From contig MGPH01000045.1 in the NCBI GenBank assembly GCA_001797365.1, positions 1 through 35,841 of the forward strand: a DNA stretch of 35,841 nt, in the 5' to 3' direction. A model generated the notes under the pieces. That model saw only the letters and a program-made list of their open reading frames with translations. It did not search any database and was not told the DNA's origin. The DNA is from Deltaproteobacteria bacterium GWA2_45_12 (GTDB taxonomy: Bacteria > UBA10199). Below, in pieces: positions 24,763 to 32,125 of this stretch; within the stretch, counting starts at the first letter, position 1; each line of letters starts with the position of its first letter. Position numbers and translations under genes: made by a program.

Positions 24763-25983
24763 ATGCCCGTCTACGAATACAAAGGAATCGATTCCAAGGG
24801 AAAAAATGTGGCTGGTATCATCGATGCTGAAAACGAAAGGGCGGGTCGTTTAAAACTGCGTCGTAATGGCATTTACACTACCGACATCACTCTAGAAGGC
24901 TCCAAAAAAGGTTTTTCGGTTACGGGGAATCTGCAGTCCATGCCCATCTTCCAGAGAGTGAAGATTTCCGAGCTGGCCCATTTAACCAGGCAGATGGCGA
25001 CCCTTTTAGGAGCCAATATTCCGCTGGTGGATGCCTTGGGGGCTCTTCAAGATCAGGTTGAAAATCCTCTTTTAAAAAAATCGATGTCCCAAATAAAAGA
25101 AAAGGTGGTGGGTGGGCAACGATTGGCCGATGCCATGAAGGCTTTTCCGAAAATTTATGGGGACTTGTATATTTCGATGATTCAAGCCGGTGAAGCTTCC
25201 GGGGCGTTGGAACTGGTATTGCAACGTCTGGCCGACTTTACTGAAAGTCAGGCCAAACTCAAAAGCAAGATAACAAGTGCTCTTATGTATCCTGTAATCA
25301 TGGGCTTGGTAGGCACAGCCCTGATGCTTTATTTGTTGGTGAGTGTGGTCCCCAAAATTGTTTCCATTTTTGAGGATGCCAAAGCCATTTTACCCTTACC
25401 TACACGTATTTTGATGGCGGTTTCTTCTTTTGCCCAGAATTATTGGTATTTTTTAATCCTGATTGCCGTTGTTGGGGGTTTTCTTTTTAAACGGTACATC
25501 AATACAGAAGCAGGCCGTTTACGCTTGGATCGTTTTTCACTTAAAATGCCCATTTTTGGGGAGCTGTTTCGCAAAGTGGCCGTGTCGCGGTTTAGCCGTA
25601 CTTTGGCTACTTTGTTGCATAGTGGTGTACAGCTTCTTCCCTCGCTTGATATTGTCAAAAATGTGGTGGGCAACAAGGTTTTGAGTCAAGCCATTGAAAC
25701 GACCAAATTAAGTGTGAAGGAAGGGGAGTCCATTGCCGAACCTCTTCGCCGCAGTGGAGAGTTTCCTCCCATGGTTCTTCACATGATTGCAGTGGGGGAA
25801 AAAACGGGTGCGTTGGAAAGCATGCTTGAGAAGGTGGCTGATAGTTATGATGGGGAAATCGATACGACAGTGGGCACCTTAACAACCTTGCTTGAACCGT
25901 TGCTTATTTTGGTGATGGGCGGAGTGGTTTCATTTATTGTGTTGTCAATTTTGTTGCCGATTCTTAAAATGTCGGAATTGTAA
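24763..25983 (+). CDS. gspF: T2SS inner-membrane platform protein GspF
   Basis: A 406-residue polytopic platform protein. The N-terminal MPVYEYKGIDSKGK leads into a cytoplasmic domain, then two GspF/PilC repeats: FTRQMATLL-like LTRQMATLLGANIPL at about 74-88 and FSRTLATLLHSGVQL at about 274-288. Membrane helices are near 171-196, 223-244 and 375-400. It links the GspE motor to pseudopilin polymerisation. There is no Shine-Dalgarno before the ATG, which is 7 nt after the REP-like element D. Confidence 0.97.
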   Translation: MPVYEYKGIDSKGKNVAGIIDAENERAGRLKLRRNGIYTTDITLEGSKKGFSVTGNLQSMPIFQRVKISELAHLTRQMATLLGANIPLVDALGALQDQVENPLLKKSMSQIKEKVVGGQRLADAMKAFPKIYGDLYISMIQAGEASGALELVLQRLADFTESQAKLKSKITSALMYPVIMGLVGTALMLYLLVSVVPKIVSIFEDAKAILPLPTRILMAVSSFAQNYWYFLILIAVVGGFLFKRYINTEAGRLRLDRFSLKMPIFGELFRKVAVSRFSRTLATLLHSGVQLLPSLDIVKNVVGNKVLSQAIETTKLSVKEGESIAEPLRRSGEFPPMVLHMIAVGEKTGALESMLEKVADSYDGEIDTTVGTLTTLLEPLLILVMGGVVSFIVLSILLPILKMSEL

Positions 25984-25988
25984 TTTTT

Positions 25989-26002
25989 AGTTATGAGTTA
26001 TG
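25989..26002. repeat. Two tandem AGTTATG units
   Basis: Two copies of AGTTATG followed by a third degenerate one (AGTATT) between gspF and gspG. It is a short tandem repeat with no evident function. Confidence 0.4.
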
Positions 26003-26066
26003 AGTTATGAGTATTAAAGTTCATTACTTATCACGCATATTCATTATCTTAAAAAAAAGGAGAAAT

Positions 26067-26504
26067 ATGAAAAAATGGTTTAAAAATGAATCAGGGATGA
26101 CCCTTATTGAAATCATGGTGGTGGTGGCCATTATTGCCGGCATTACTGGTCTTATTGCGGTCAATGTGGTGGGGCGGCGTGAAAAAGCAAATATCCAGTT
26201 GACCCAAACCCAGATTTCAAACCTCATGAATGCTCTCGACCAGTACAAATTAGACAATCATTTTTATCCTTCAAGTGAGCAGGGGTTGCAGGCCCTTGTT
26301 GAAAAACCCGGTGTTGGAAGAACTCCTCAAAACTATCCCGAAGATGGCTATCTTAAAAAAGTTCCCAAGGATGCTTGGGGGCAAGGATTTGAATATGCGG
26401 CTCCCGGATCCCACGGAAATGCTGTTGAAATCTGGTCCATGGGACCGGATGGCCAGGAAGGAAACGAAGACGATATTAAAAGTTGGGATTCGGAGGGAGA
26501 ATGA
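26067..26504 (+). CDS. gspG: T2SS major pseudopilin GspG
   Basis: A 145-residue major pseudopilin. ATG 26067 has AAGGAG 4 nt upstream; the longer frame from 26007 lacks both a ribosome site and a family-like leader. The class III leader is MKKWFKNESG, cleaved before MTLIEIMVVV, with Glu5 present and Met rather than Phe at +1. A long hydrophobic helix follows. The C-terminal half has the GspG pattern: LDNHFYPSSEQGLQALVEKP and a calcium-loop-like GPDGQEGNEDDIKSW at the end. It forms the shaft of the pseudopilus. Confidence 0.96.
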   Translation: MKKWFKNESGMTLIEIMVVVAIIAGITGLIAVNVVGRREKANIQLTQTQISNLMNALDQYKLDNHFYPSSEQGLQALVEKPGVGRTPQNYPEDGYLKKVPKDAWGQGFEYAAPGSHGNAVEIWSMGPDGQEGNEDDIKSWDSEGE

Positions 26505-27215
26505 TTGATATACAAAACAACAGCTTCACGGGATGAAAAAGGTTTCAGCCTTCTTGAAATCATGGTGGTCATTGCCATTGCTGCGGGCATGACGGGGTTG
26601 GTCGTATCCATGATGGGGGCTTCCTTCCAGTCGCAGGCCAAGAAAGAAATCTCCCGGCTTATCAGCAACATCAATTTTGCCTACAACCAGGCCATTATTC
26701 GTGGCGTTAGTCTACGGCTGGTTTTTGATTTGACCAACCAAAAATACTGGCTGGAAGAAGGATCTGAAGTCAGCCTTGTTTCCATTGAAAATGAAAATGA
26801 CATAGAAAATAAACGCGACAAGAAAGATTTGGACAAAAGGAAGGAAGAAAAGGAAAAACAAAAAGAAGAAGAGACTTCTTTGTTTGATGAAGAAAGCGAC
26901 ACCAAGATTGAAAAAATCGATGAATCAAAAAATATCACACTGGAGGCCCAGTATAGTTTAAGTGACGAAATGGTGAAGACAGTCACCTTTGATAAAGAAG
27001 TCAGAATAAGGGATGTTTTTGTGGCCCATCAAAAAGAACCGCTTGTCCAGGAATTGGCCTATCTTTATTTTTTTCCCCGCGGATTGACCGAAAAAGCCGT
27101 TATTCATTTTTCCAATGAAGAAGACACCTCGCATTATACAGTCATTGTAAATCCGGTAACAGGACGATGCCGTGTGGAGACCGAGGATATTGAATATGAC
27201 AAGGTGGATGAATAG
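26505..27215 (+). CDS. gspH: T2SS minor pseudopilin GspH
   Basis: A 236-residue pseudopilin-like protein starting at TTG 26505, with GGAGGGAG ending 5 nt upstream; the ATG at 26501 is in another frame and stops quickly. The 13-residue leader ends DEKG, cleaved before FSLLEIMVVI. The globular domain includes a strand RGVSLRLVFDLTNQKYWLE and a C-terminal YTVIVNPVTGRCRVE as in GspH. Between them, residues about 95-141 form a very charged Lys/Glu/Asp-rich segment that lengthens the protein well beyond the usual 150-190. It lies directly after gspG and overlaps gspI by 20 nt. Confidence 0.88.
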   Translation: MIYKTTASRDEKGFSLLEIMVVIAIAAGMTGLVVSMMGASFQSQAKKEISRLISNINFAYNQAIIRGVSLRLVFDLTNQKYWLEEGSEVSLVSIENENDIENKRDKKDLDKRKEEKEKQKEEETSLFDEESDTKIEKIDESKNITLEAQYSLSDEMVKTVTFDKEVRIRDVFVAHQKEPLVQELAYLYFFPRGLTEKAVIHFSNEEDTSHYTVIVNPVTGRCRVETEDIEYDKVDE

Positions 27216-27702
27216 AAAAACAGATTTTCGTAATGGTTTCACCCTTCTTGAAATCCTGATTGCCGTTTCCATTTTGGCCACTGCGTTTACGATTTTGCTG
27301 GCATCCCAAGGAAGTAATTTTTTGTCCAGTGAACGGGCTGACTATTTGACCACAGCCACTTTTTTGGCGCGCCAAAAAATGGTGGAACTGGAAATGGATT
27401 TTGAAAAAGACATGGCCCGCGGCAAATTTCCGGATGAAAAAGAGGAAGAAGGGACCTTTGAGGACAAATTTGAAGATTTTCGATGGAAGGTTAAGATTAA
27501 AAAAGTTGAGATTCCCACAGTGATTCCTGAAACCGAGGAAACAAAAAACAATCTTGTAGCAACTTACTTAAAACAAATCACGGATCAGCTTTCAAAAGCT
27601 GTGCGTGAGATCAGCCTGACGGTGTACTGGGGAGATAAAGATAAACCCCTTAAAGATCAGCCGCACATGACGGTGACGACACATATTGTGAATTTAAAAT
27701 GA
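27196..27702 (+). CDS. gspI: T2SS minor pseudopilin GspI
   Basis: 168 residues from ATG 27196, which has GAGGA 8 nt upstream; the frame extends to GTG 27172 but that part lies deep in gspH. The leader MTRWMNRKTDFRNG is cleaved before FTLLEILIAVSILA. ATFLARQKMVELEMDF matches the GspI helix region, and the C-terminal strand ISLTVYWGDKDKPL is typical. GspI is the core of the pseudopilus tip complex with J and K. Its stop overlaps the gspJ start (ATGA). Confidence 0.93.
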   Translation: MTRWMNRKTDFRNGFTLLEILIAVSILATAFTILLASQGSNFLSSERADYLTTATFLARQKMVELEMDFEKDMARGKFPDEKEEEGTFEDKFEDFRWKVKIKKVEIPTVIPETEETKNNLVATYLKQITDQLSKAVREISLTVYWGDKDKPLKDQPHMTVTTHIVNLK

Positions 27703-28439
27703 AATTAACTATTATAAAGTTTGTGTCTGGCCGTTGGGAAATCCCCCTTCGTCCCCCTTTATTAAAGGGGGACGAAGGGGGATTTAGACGAAATGGTTTC
27801 ACACTGATGGAAGTCCTTGTCAGTGTTTCTATTTTGGCAGGGATGAGTCTGCTTATATACAGCACCATGAATCGGTCGCTTAACTCCAAGGAAATAGTGC
27901 AACAAAAAGATGAATTGCTCCATTCCGTTCGTTTGGGAATGGGAAAAATGGCTGAAGACTTAAACCAGGCTTTTTTGGCCCAAAGCTCCATGCATGGACG
28001 TGAAAGTCACTATTTGAGCGGATTTAAAGGGAAGGCAGACGATCTTACTTTTACGACCATGAATCATTTTCATTATGTCAAAGATGCCAAAGACACCGAC
28101 CAGGTACTGGTTCATTATTTTCTTAAAAAAAATGATGCCGGTTTTTTTGATTTGATGCGTTTTGAAAATCCAAGATTGACCGACAAGCTGGACATAGAAG
28201 AAAACGGTTTTGTCCTTATTCCCAATGTGAAGTCGTTGGCCCTTTCCTATTTTGATTCAAATGAGGATGTCTGGAAGGAAGATTGGGAGGCTGACAAATT
28301 AAGCAGTCTGGGCAAATTGCCCCGGGCTGTCAAAATGGAGCTTGTTGTTGTGGAAGGGAATGAAGAAGAAAAGCCACGGGAATATTTTTTTACAACAATG
28401 GCAGGCGTTGAATTGTATCAAAATGCGATCAATCTTTAA
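27699..28439 (+). CDS. gspJ: T2SS minor pseudopilin GspJ with repeat-extended leader
   Basis: 246 residues. The prepilin motif RRNG, cleaved before FTLMEVLVSVSILAGM, follows an unusually long 33-residue leader. Residues 14-29 of that leader are encoded by a 47-nt perfect palindrome; without it the leader would be about 17 residues, a normal length. The mature part has the GspJ-like MAEDLNQAFL and long beta strands. The ATG overlaps the gspI stop by 4 nt, supporting this start. GspJ joins the tip complex. Whether the leader still allows normal peptidase processing is unknown; the cleavage site itself is intact. Confidence 0.92.
   Translation: MKLTIIKFVSGRWEIPLRPPLLKGDEGGFRRNGFTLMEVLVSVSILAGMSLLIYSTMNRSLNSKEIVQQKDELLHSVRLGMGKMAEDLNQAFLAQSSMHGRESHYLSGFKGKADDLTFTTMNHFHYVKDAKDTDQVLVHYFLKKNDAGFFDLMRFENPRLTDKLDIEENGFVLIPNVKSLALSYFDSNEDVWKEDWEADKLSSLGKLPRAVKMELVVVEGNEEEKPREYFFTTMAGVELYQNAINL
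27739..27785. repeat. Perfect 47-nt palindrome inside gspJ
   Basis: Arms of 23 nt (27739-27761 and 27763-27785) are exact reverse complements around one T. They are rich in CCCCC/GGGGG and read through in frame (IPLRPPLLKGDEGG in part). The composition is unlike the flanking gsp genes. It is a dispersed palindromic element, distinct from the GTAG family. Confidence 0.85.
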
Positions 28440-29760
28440 GAAAATATTTAATCCTTGGAAAAGGATTAATAATAGAGGCGTTGCCCTTCTTATGGTGCTG
28501 GCCGCGATCACGGTCTTGACAACCGTCCTTGTGCAGTTTGCCTATCATTCCCATGTTAATTATCGGTTAGTTGTAAATAATAAAGAGCGTTTGCAGGCTT
28601 ATTATCTGGCCAAATCGGCGGTCAATTTCTCAAAACTGCTTCTTCGTTTTAATAAGGAAGCCCAGGGAAAATTAGAAGAAGTTCACAGTAAACTGGGAGA
28701 TGATCAGGGCGCCCTCGGAAACCTGCAGTTTGAGCCCTTGTATAAAATGTTTCCCTTATCTTCAGAGCTTTTGCGGGGTGTTTTGGGTGGGGATGCTTCC
28801 ACGTTGGAGTCATTGACAGGGGGAGGGGCCGAAGAAAACGAGGCCCCCAAGGAAGAAGAAAAGGATGATGCTGAAATATCTTCGGATGATGTGGGGATTA
28901 TGGAAAAGGAGGAAATAGAAAAATTTCTGGATTTTGAGGGAGATTTTGACACCGAAATTTCAGAAGAACAAAACAAATATGATTTAAACAAAATCAACAC
29001 CACCGAATCAACCAGCCCCGCTTATGATTTACGTAAAAAACTTCTTTACTCCATTTTAATGCTTCCTCTTTTTGACGAATTTTTTTTGGACCACACCCAG
29101 GAAGCTTCAAAATTGACCCATGCTTTGACAGATTGGGTGGATGTCAATGACAGTATCAATGAATTTGAAGGGGTTCAGCGTGGACGTGAAGACAGTATTT
29201 ATACTGACCGTGATATTAAGGTGAAAGACGGAAAATTTTTAACCCTTTCAGAAATACGTCTGGTAGCGGGGATGAATGATGTCCTGTATGCTTACCTAAC
29301 CCCTTACCTCACAGTTTATAGTGGCATTGATAAAATCAATGCCTGTTTGGCCGATGACAACATGATCAAGGCCCTTATTTACCACTATACCAATCATTCA
29401 GGATGTACGGCCCCCATCAGTTATGAAGACAAAAAAAAGATGGATGAGCTTGTGGAACTTGTGCGTGGGGCTTGTCCCGACCCCGAAGGGATTTCCCAAA
29501 CCCTCAACTCAGCCCTGGGATTGACTGACTTGCAGCAGGAAGCCACTGGTACAGAAGATGCAGGGACAGAGACAGGGACGGGAGAAAAAGTGGTAGGGTG
29601 TAAATTCCAATTTCTTGACCTTGTTACCGATGAAAACAATGTATTCCGTATCAAAGCCTCCGGTGTTGTGGGCCAAACACGTGTGACCATTACCGAAGTC
29701 ATTGCCAGCACGGGGACAGATCCTACCAAATGGCCCGTGCATTATTTTAGAATTGATTAA
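28423..29760 (+). CDS. gspK: T2SS minor pseudopilin GspK
   Basis: 445 residues from ATG 28423 (MRSIFKKIFN); the longer frame from 28342 lies within gspJ and gives no proper leader. The leader ends INNRG, cleaved before VALLMVLAAITVLTTV; the Glu5 of other pseudopilins is absent (Met), as is usual for GspK. The large globular domain has ALTDWVDVNDSINEFEG (the saposin-like/calcium region) and LTLSEIRLVAGM. Residues about 136-183 are very acidic and probably flexible. It caps the pseudopilus. The start overlaps gspJ by 17 nt. Confidence 0.93.
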   Translation: MRSIFKKIFNPWKRINNRGVALLMVLAAITVLTTVLVQFAYHSHVNYRLVVNNKERLQAYYLAKSAVNFSKLLLRFNKEAQGKLEEVHSKLGDDQGALGNLQFEPLYKMFPLSSELLRGVLGGDASTLESLTGGGAEENEAPKEEEKDDAEISSDDVGIMEKEEIEKFLDFEGDFDTEISEEQNKYDLNKINTTESTSPAYDLRKKLLYSILMLPLFDEFFLDHTQEASKLTHALTDWVDVNDSINEFEGVQRGREDSIYTDRDIKVKDGKFLTLSEIRLVAGMNDVLYAYLTPYLTVYSGIDKINACLADDNMIKALIYHYTNHSGCTAPISYEDKKKMDELVELVRGACPDPEGISQTLNSALGLTDLQQEATGTEDAGTETGTGEKVVGCKFQFLDLVTDENNVFRIKASGVVGQTRVTITEVIASTGTDPTKWPVHYFRID

Positions 29761-29770
29761 CTCTATGTCA

Positions 29771-29851
29771 CCCCCGCCACGTTAATCCCGCATAGCGGGA
29801 TTTCTAAGGGCGGGGGCCAATAATAGATCCCCGACAAAAACACTCGGGGAT
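29771..29851. repeat. Nested and adjacent hairpins between gspK and gspL
   Basis: Outer arms CCCCCGCC (29771-29778) and GGCGGGGG (29809-29816) enclose a perfect inner hairpin AATCCCGC/GCGGGATT (29784-29791, 29795-29802). A separate hairpin ATCCCCGA (29827-29834)/TCGGGGAT (29844-29851) follows. These look like two further dispersed palindromes, or a strong attenuator separating gspC-K from gspL-N. There is no U-run. Confidence 0.65.
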
Positions 29852-29881
29852 GACAATGGTAGTTTAAATTCATACAATACA

Positions 29882-29910
29882 TTGCTCCTCACCCCAAAAA
29901 TGGGTAATAT
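29882..29910 (+). promoter_or_regulatory. Putative promoter of gspL-M-N
   Basis: TTGCTC (29882-29887) and TAATAT (29905-29910) are 17 nt apart, giving a leader of roughly 14 nt before the gspL ATG, without a Shine-Dalgarno. It follows strong hairpins, so gspL-M-N may have its own start. Confidence 0.35.
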
Positions 29911-29930
29911 GACGGGAATTTCAAACCTTT

Positions 29931-31529
29931 ATGGCCCAAACAATTTTAGGCATTGATATTGGTAGTTATTCCGTCAAGGTCAGCCAGATTTCCCGTACTT
30001 TGCGTGACTATGAATTGGTGCGTTTTGTCGAACATCCCTTAAGTCAGAATGTTCGTCTTACTTTTGAGGAAGCGGTAGCGGCAACCTTACGCACCATGGT
30101 TGAAAAATATGACCTGCAGGCCGATGTTATTTCGGTAAGCCTGCCTTCCAATCAGCTATCTTTAAGGGTTGTCGAACTTCCCTTCACCAATCTCAAAAAA
30201 ATTGAACAAACGGTGGAATATGAACTGGAAAGTTTTGTGCCCGTTCCGGTGGAAGACTTGCAGGTGGATTATCATATTCTCTCGGTTGAACAAAACCGTT
30301 CTACGGTGCTAACAGCCTATGTGCCCAGGGCCCGGTTTGTTAAATTTCTCGATCTTTTTCAGGTGTCCGGTTTGGATCCAAAATTTGTGGGGGTTGATCT
30401 CATCGATTTTTCCCACATTGCGCAGGTGGCCATGGTTCCCCAAGAGGCTGTCTATGTACTCTTAGACATTGGGCACCAAAAAACAAACCTGTGCGTCATG
30501 AAGGGAACCAAGCTTCAGTATGCCCGAAGTCTTGGTGTGGGGGGGCTTCATTTTACCAAGGCGATTCAGAAGGCATTCAAACTTAATTATGAGAAAGCCG
30601 AATCTTTAAAACTTGATCGTGGAAGAGTCAGTTTTAAGGAAGATCATTTAGACCAGATTAGCCGCATTTGCCAAAAAGTGGCCGAAGAACTTGTGGTCGA
30701 TATTCGCCAAACGTACTTGGGTTATCAACAATTGTATCCGGGGGATCTATGGACGGGGCTTTATATCACCGGCGGGGGCGCCCGTTTGACGGGGGTGCAG
30801 GAACTTTTGTCCATGGCTCTTAAAATAAATGTCCATCAGCTAGACGTTCTTGATTTCATTGATCACAAACTGGACCGTCCTGAAATCTGTGCGGATATTA
30901 TTGCCCCTTCACTGGCCCAGACCCTGAAGGTTATTTTTTCAAACAAGGCCGTTAAAATCAATTTCAGGAAAGCAGAGTTTGCCTTTCAAAGGGATTTCAA
31001 ATCGTTTGGAAGTGAAATTAAACAGATTGGACTGTGGTTTTCGGCTGTTTTTCTTTTGGGGCTCATTCATTTTTTTGTTTCGTACACCATGCTTAATAAC
31101 AAGGCCAAAAAAATGAATCAGGTTTTTGTGCAGCAGGCCACCAAAATCATCCCTGATTTAAAAGGGCAAAAAGACACAAAGAAACTGCTTCAAACCATCA
31201 ATAATCGTATTGCCGAAATCGAGCCCCAGTTGGAAGCCTTGCAGGGAACGGGAATAGTGCGTACACCGTCACTAATTTTACTTGAGATTTCAAAGCTTAT
31301 TCCACCCAAGGAAGAAGTGATGTTGGATGTGGATGATCTTAATTACACCGGTGATGTGATCCGTCTGGATGGACGGACCACTTCCTTTGATGCCGTGGAT
31401 AAGCTGAAAAGCTCTTTAAGTGGTTCAAAACTTTTCAAAAACGTGACCACACGCAATGTGTCCAAGGGGCTTAACGATGAAATCAAATTTTCACTTTCGA
31501 TGGATGTGAAAGCAGAAGGGGACGGTTAA
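29931..31529 (+). CDS. gspL: T2SS protein GspL (PilM-like domain fused to PilN-like domain)
   Basis: 532 residues. The cytoplasmic part (1-345) is an actin-like fold of the PilM type, with DIGSYSVK (9-16), LLDIGHQKTNL (177-187) and TGGGARLTG (280-288), the nucleotide-binding loops. A membrane helix is at about 367-386. The periplasmic part (about 390-532) has a coiled coil and ferredoxin-like fold as in GspL/PilN. It recruits GspE and pairs with GspM. The actin-fold motifs look more complete than in classical GspL, resembling a PilM-PilN fusion. Its stop overlaps the gspM ATG (TAATG). The ATG has no Shine-Dalgarno. Confidence 0.9.
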   Translation: MAQTILGIDIGSYSVKVSQISRTLRDYELVRFVEHPLSQNVRLTFEEAVAATLRTMVEKYDLQADVISVSLPSNQLSLRVVELPFTNLKKIEQTVEYELESFVPVPVEDLQVDYHILSVEQNRSTVLTAYVPRARFVKFLDLFQVSGLDPKFVGVDLIDFSHIAQVAMVPQEAVYVLLDIGHQKTNLCVMKGTKLQYARSLGVGGLHFTKAIQKAFKLNYEKAESLKLDRGRVSFKEDHLDQISRICQKVAEELVVDIRQTYLGYQQLYPGDLWTGLYITGGGARLTGVQELLSMALKINVHQLDVLDFIDHKLDRPEICADIIAPSLAQTLKVIFSNKAVKINFRKAEFAFQRDFKSFGSEIKQIGLWFSAVFLLGLIHFFVSYTMLNNKAKKMNQVFVQQATKIIPDLKGQKDTKKLLQTINNRIAEIEPQLEALQGTGIVRTPSLILLEISKLIPPKEEVMLDVDDLNYTGDVIRLDGRTTSFDAVDKLKSSLSGSKLFKNVTTRNVSKGLNDEIKFSLSMDVKAEGDG

Positions 31530-32125
31530 TGGCAACAAGCACTTCAAAATACGGCATCTTGGGAAGACTCAATCCGGAAGATTTATATAATGCCTTTTTG
31601 GGTTTGGAGCAACGCCAGCAGGTTTTCATGGCCATTGGACTTTTTATTCTTTTGGTGTGCCTGATTGTCCTTCCCATTTCGTGCGCTTCTTCCAAGCTTT
31701 CAGAGCTGGAACAAACGGTCAAAAAGGGAGACCAGGGGCAAAAAGAAATTATCGATAAAATAGCCAAGTATCAGGGCATGAAAGCCGGTTTTGAAACCTT
31801 GAAAAAATCATTTGCCAAAGGTGGGTCACTGACCACCGCTGTTGAATCGATAGCCAACCAGGTTGGAATTGGTTCAAATATTGAACAGCTAAAACCTATT
31901 ACCCTGGCCTCCTCTGATTATTATGACGAAGAGGGTGTTGATATTGTCATGAATGCCGTTTCTCTTTCGCAGCTGGTTGATTTTTTAAACAAGCTGGAAC
32001 ATTACCAGTCAATCCCCATCAAAATAACCAAATTTCAGATAAAACCACGCTACCGACGCCGTCAGGAACTAACGGCCACCCTCCAGGCTTCAACCATCAA
32101 GCTTAAGGAGGTGGCCAGTGAATAA
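31529..32125 (+). CDS. gspM: T2SS protein GspM
   Basis: 198 residues. A short cytoplasmic N-terminus is followed by one membrane helix at about 32-50, a coiled coil (about 55-95) and a periplasmic ferredoxin-like domain, the GspM/PilO pattern. It forms a heterodimer with GspL in the inner membrane. Its start overlaps the gspL stop, and its end overlaps gspN by 8 nt, so translation is probably coupled. Sequence similarity of this family is low; the assignment rests on topology and position. Confidence 0.85.
   Translation: MATSTSKYGILGRLNPEDLYNAFLGLEQRQQVFMAIGLFILLVCLIVLPISCASSKLSELEQTVKKGDQGQKEIIDKIAKYQGMKAGFETLKKSFAKGGSLTTAVESIANQVGIGSNIEQLKPITLASSDYYDEEGVDIVMNAVSLSQLVDFLNKLEHYQSIPIKITKFQIKPRYRRRQELTATLQASTIKLKEVASE

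Noticed and set aside
26007-26066. N-terminal extension of gspG
   Set aside because: ATG 26067 has AAGGAG and yields a standard short prepilin leader.
28342-28422. N-terminal extension of gspK
   Set aside because: Lies entirely within gspJ; ATG 28423 yields a proper prepilin leader.
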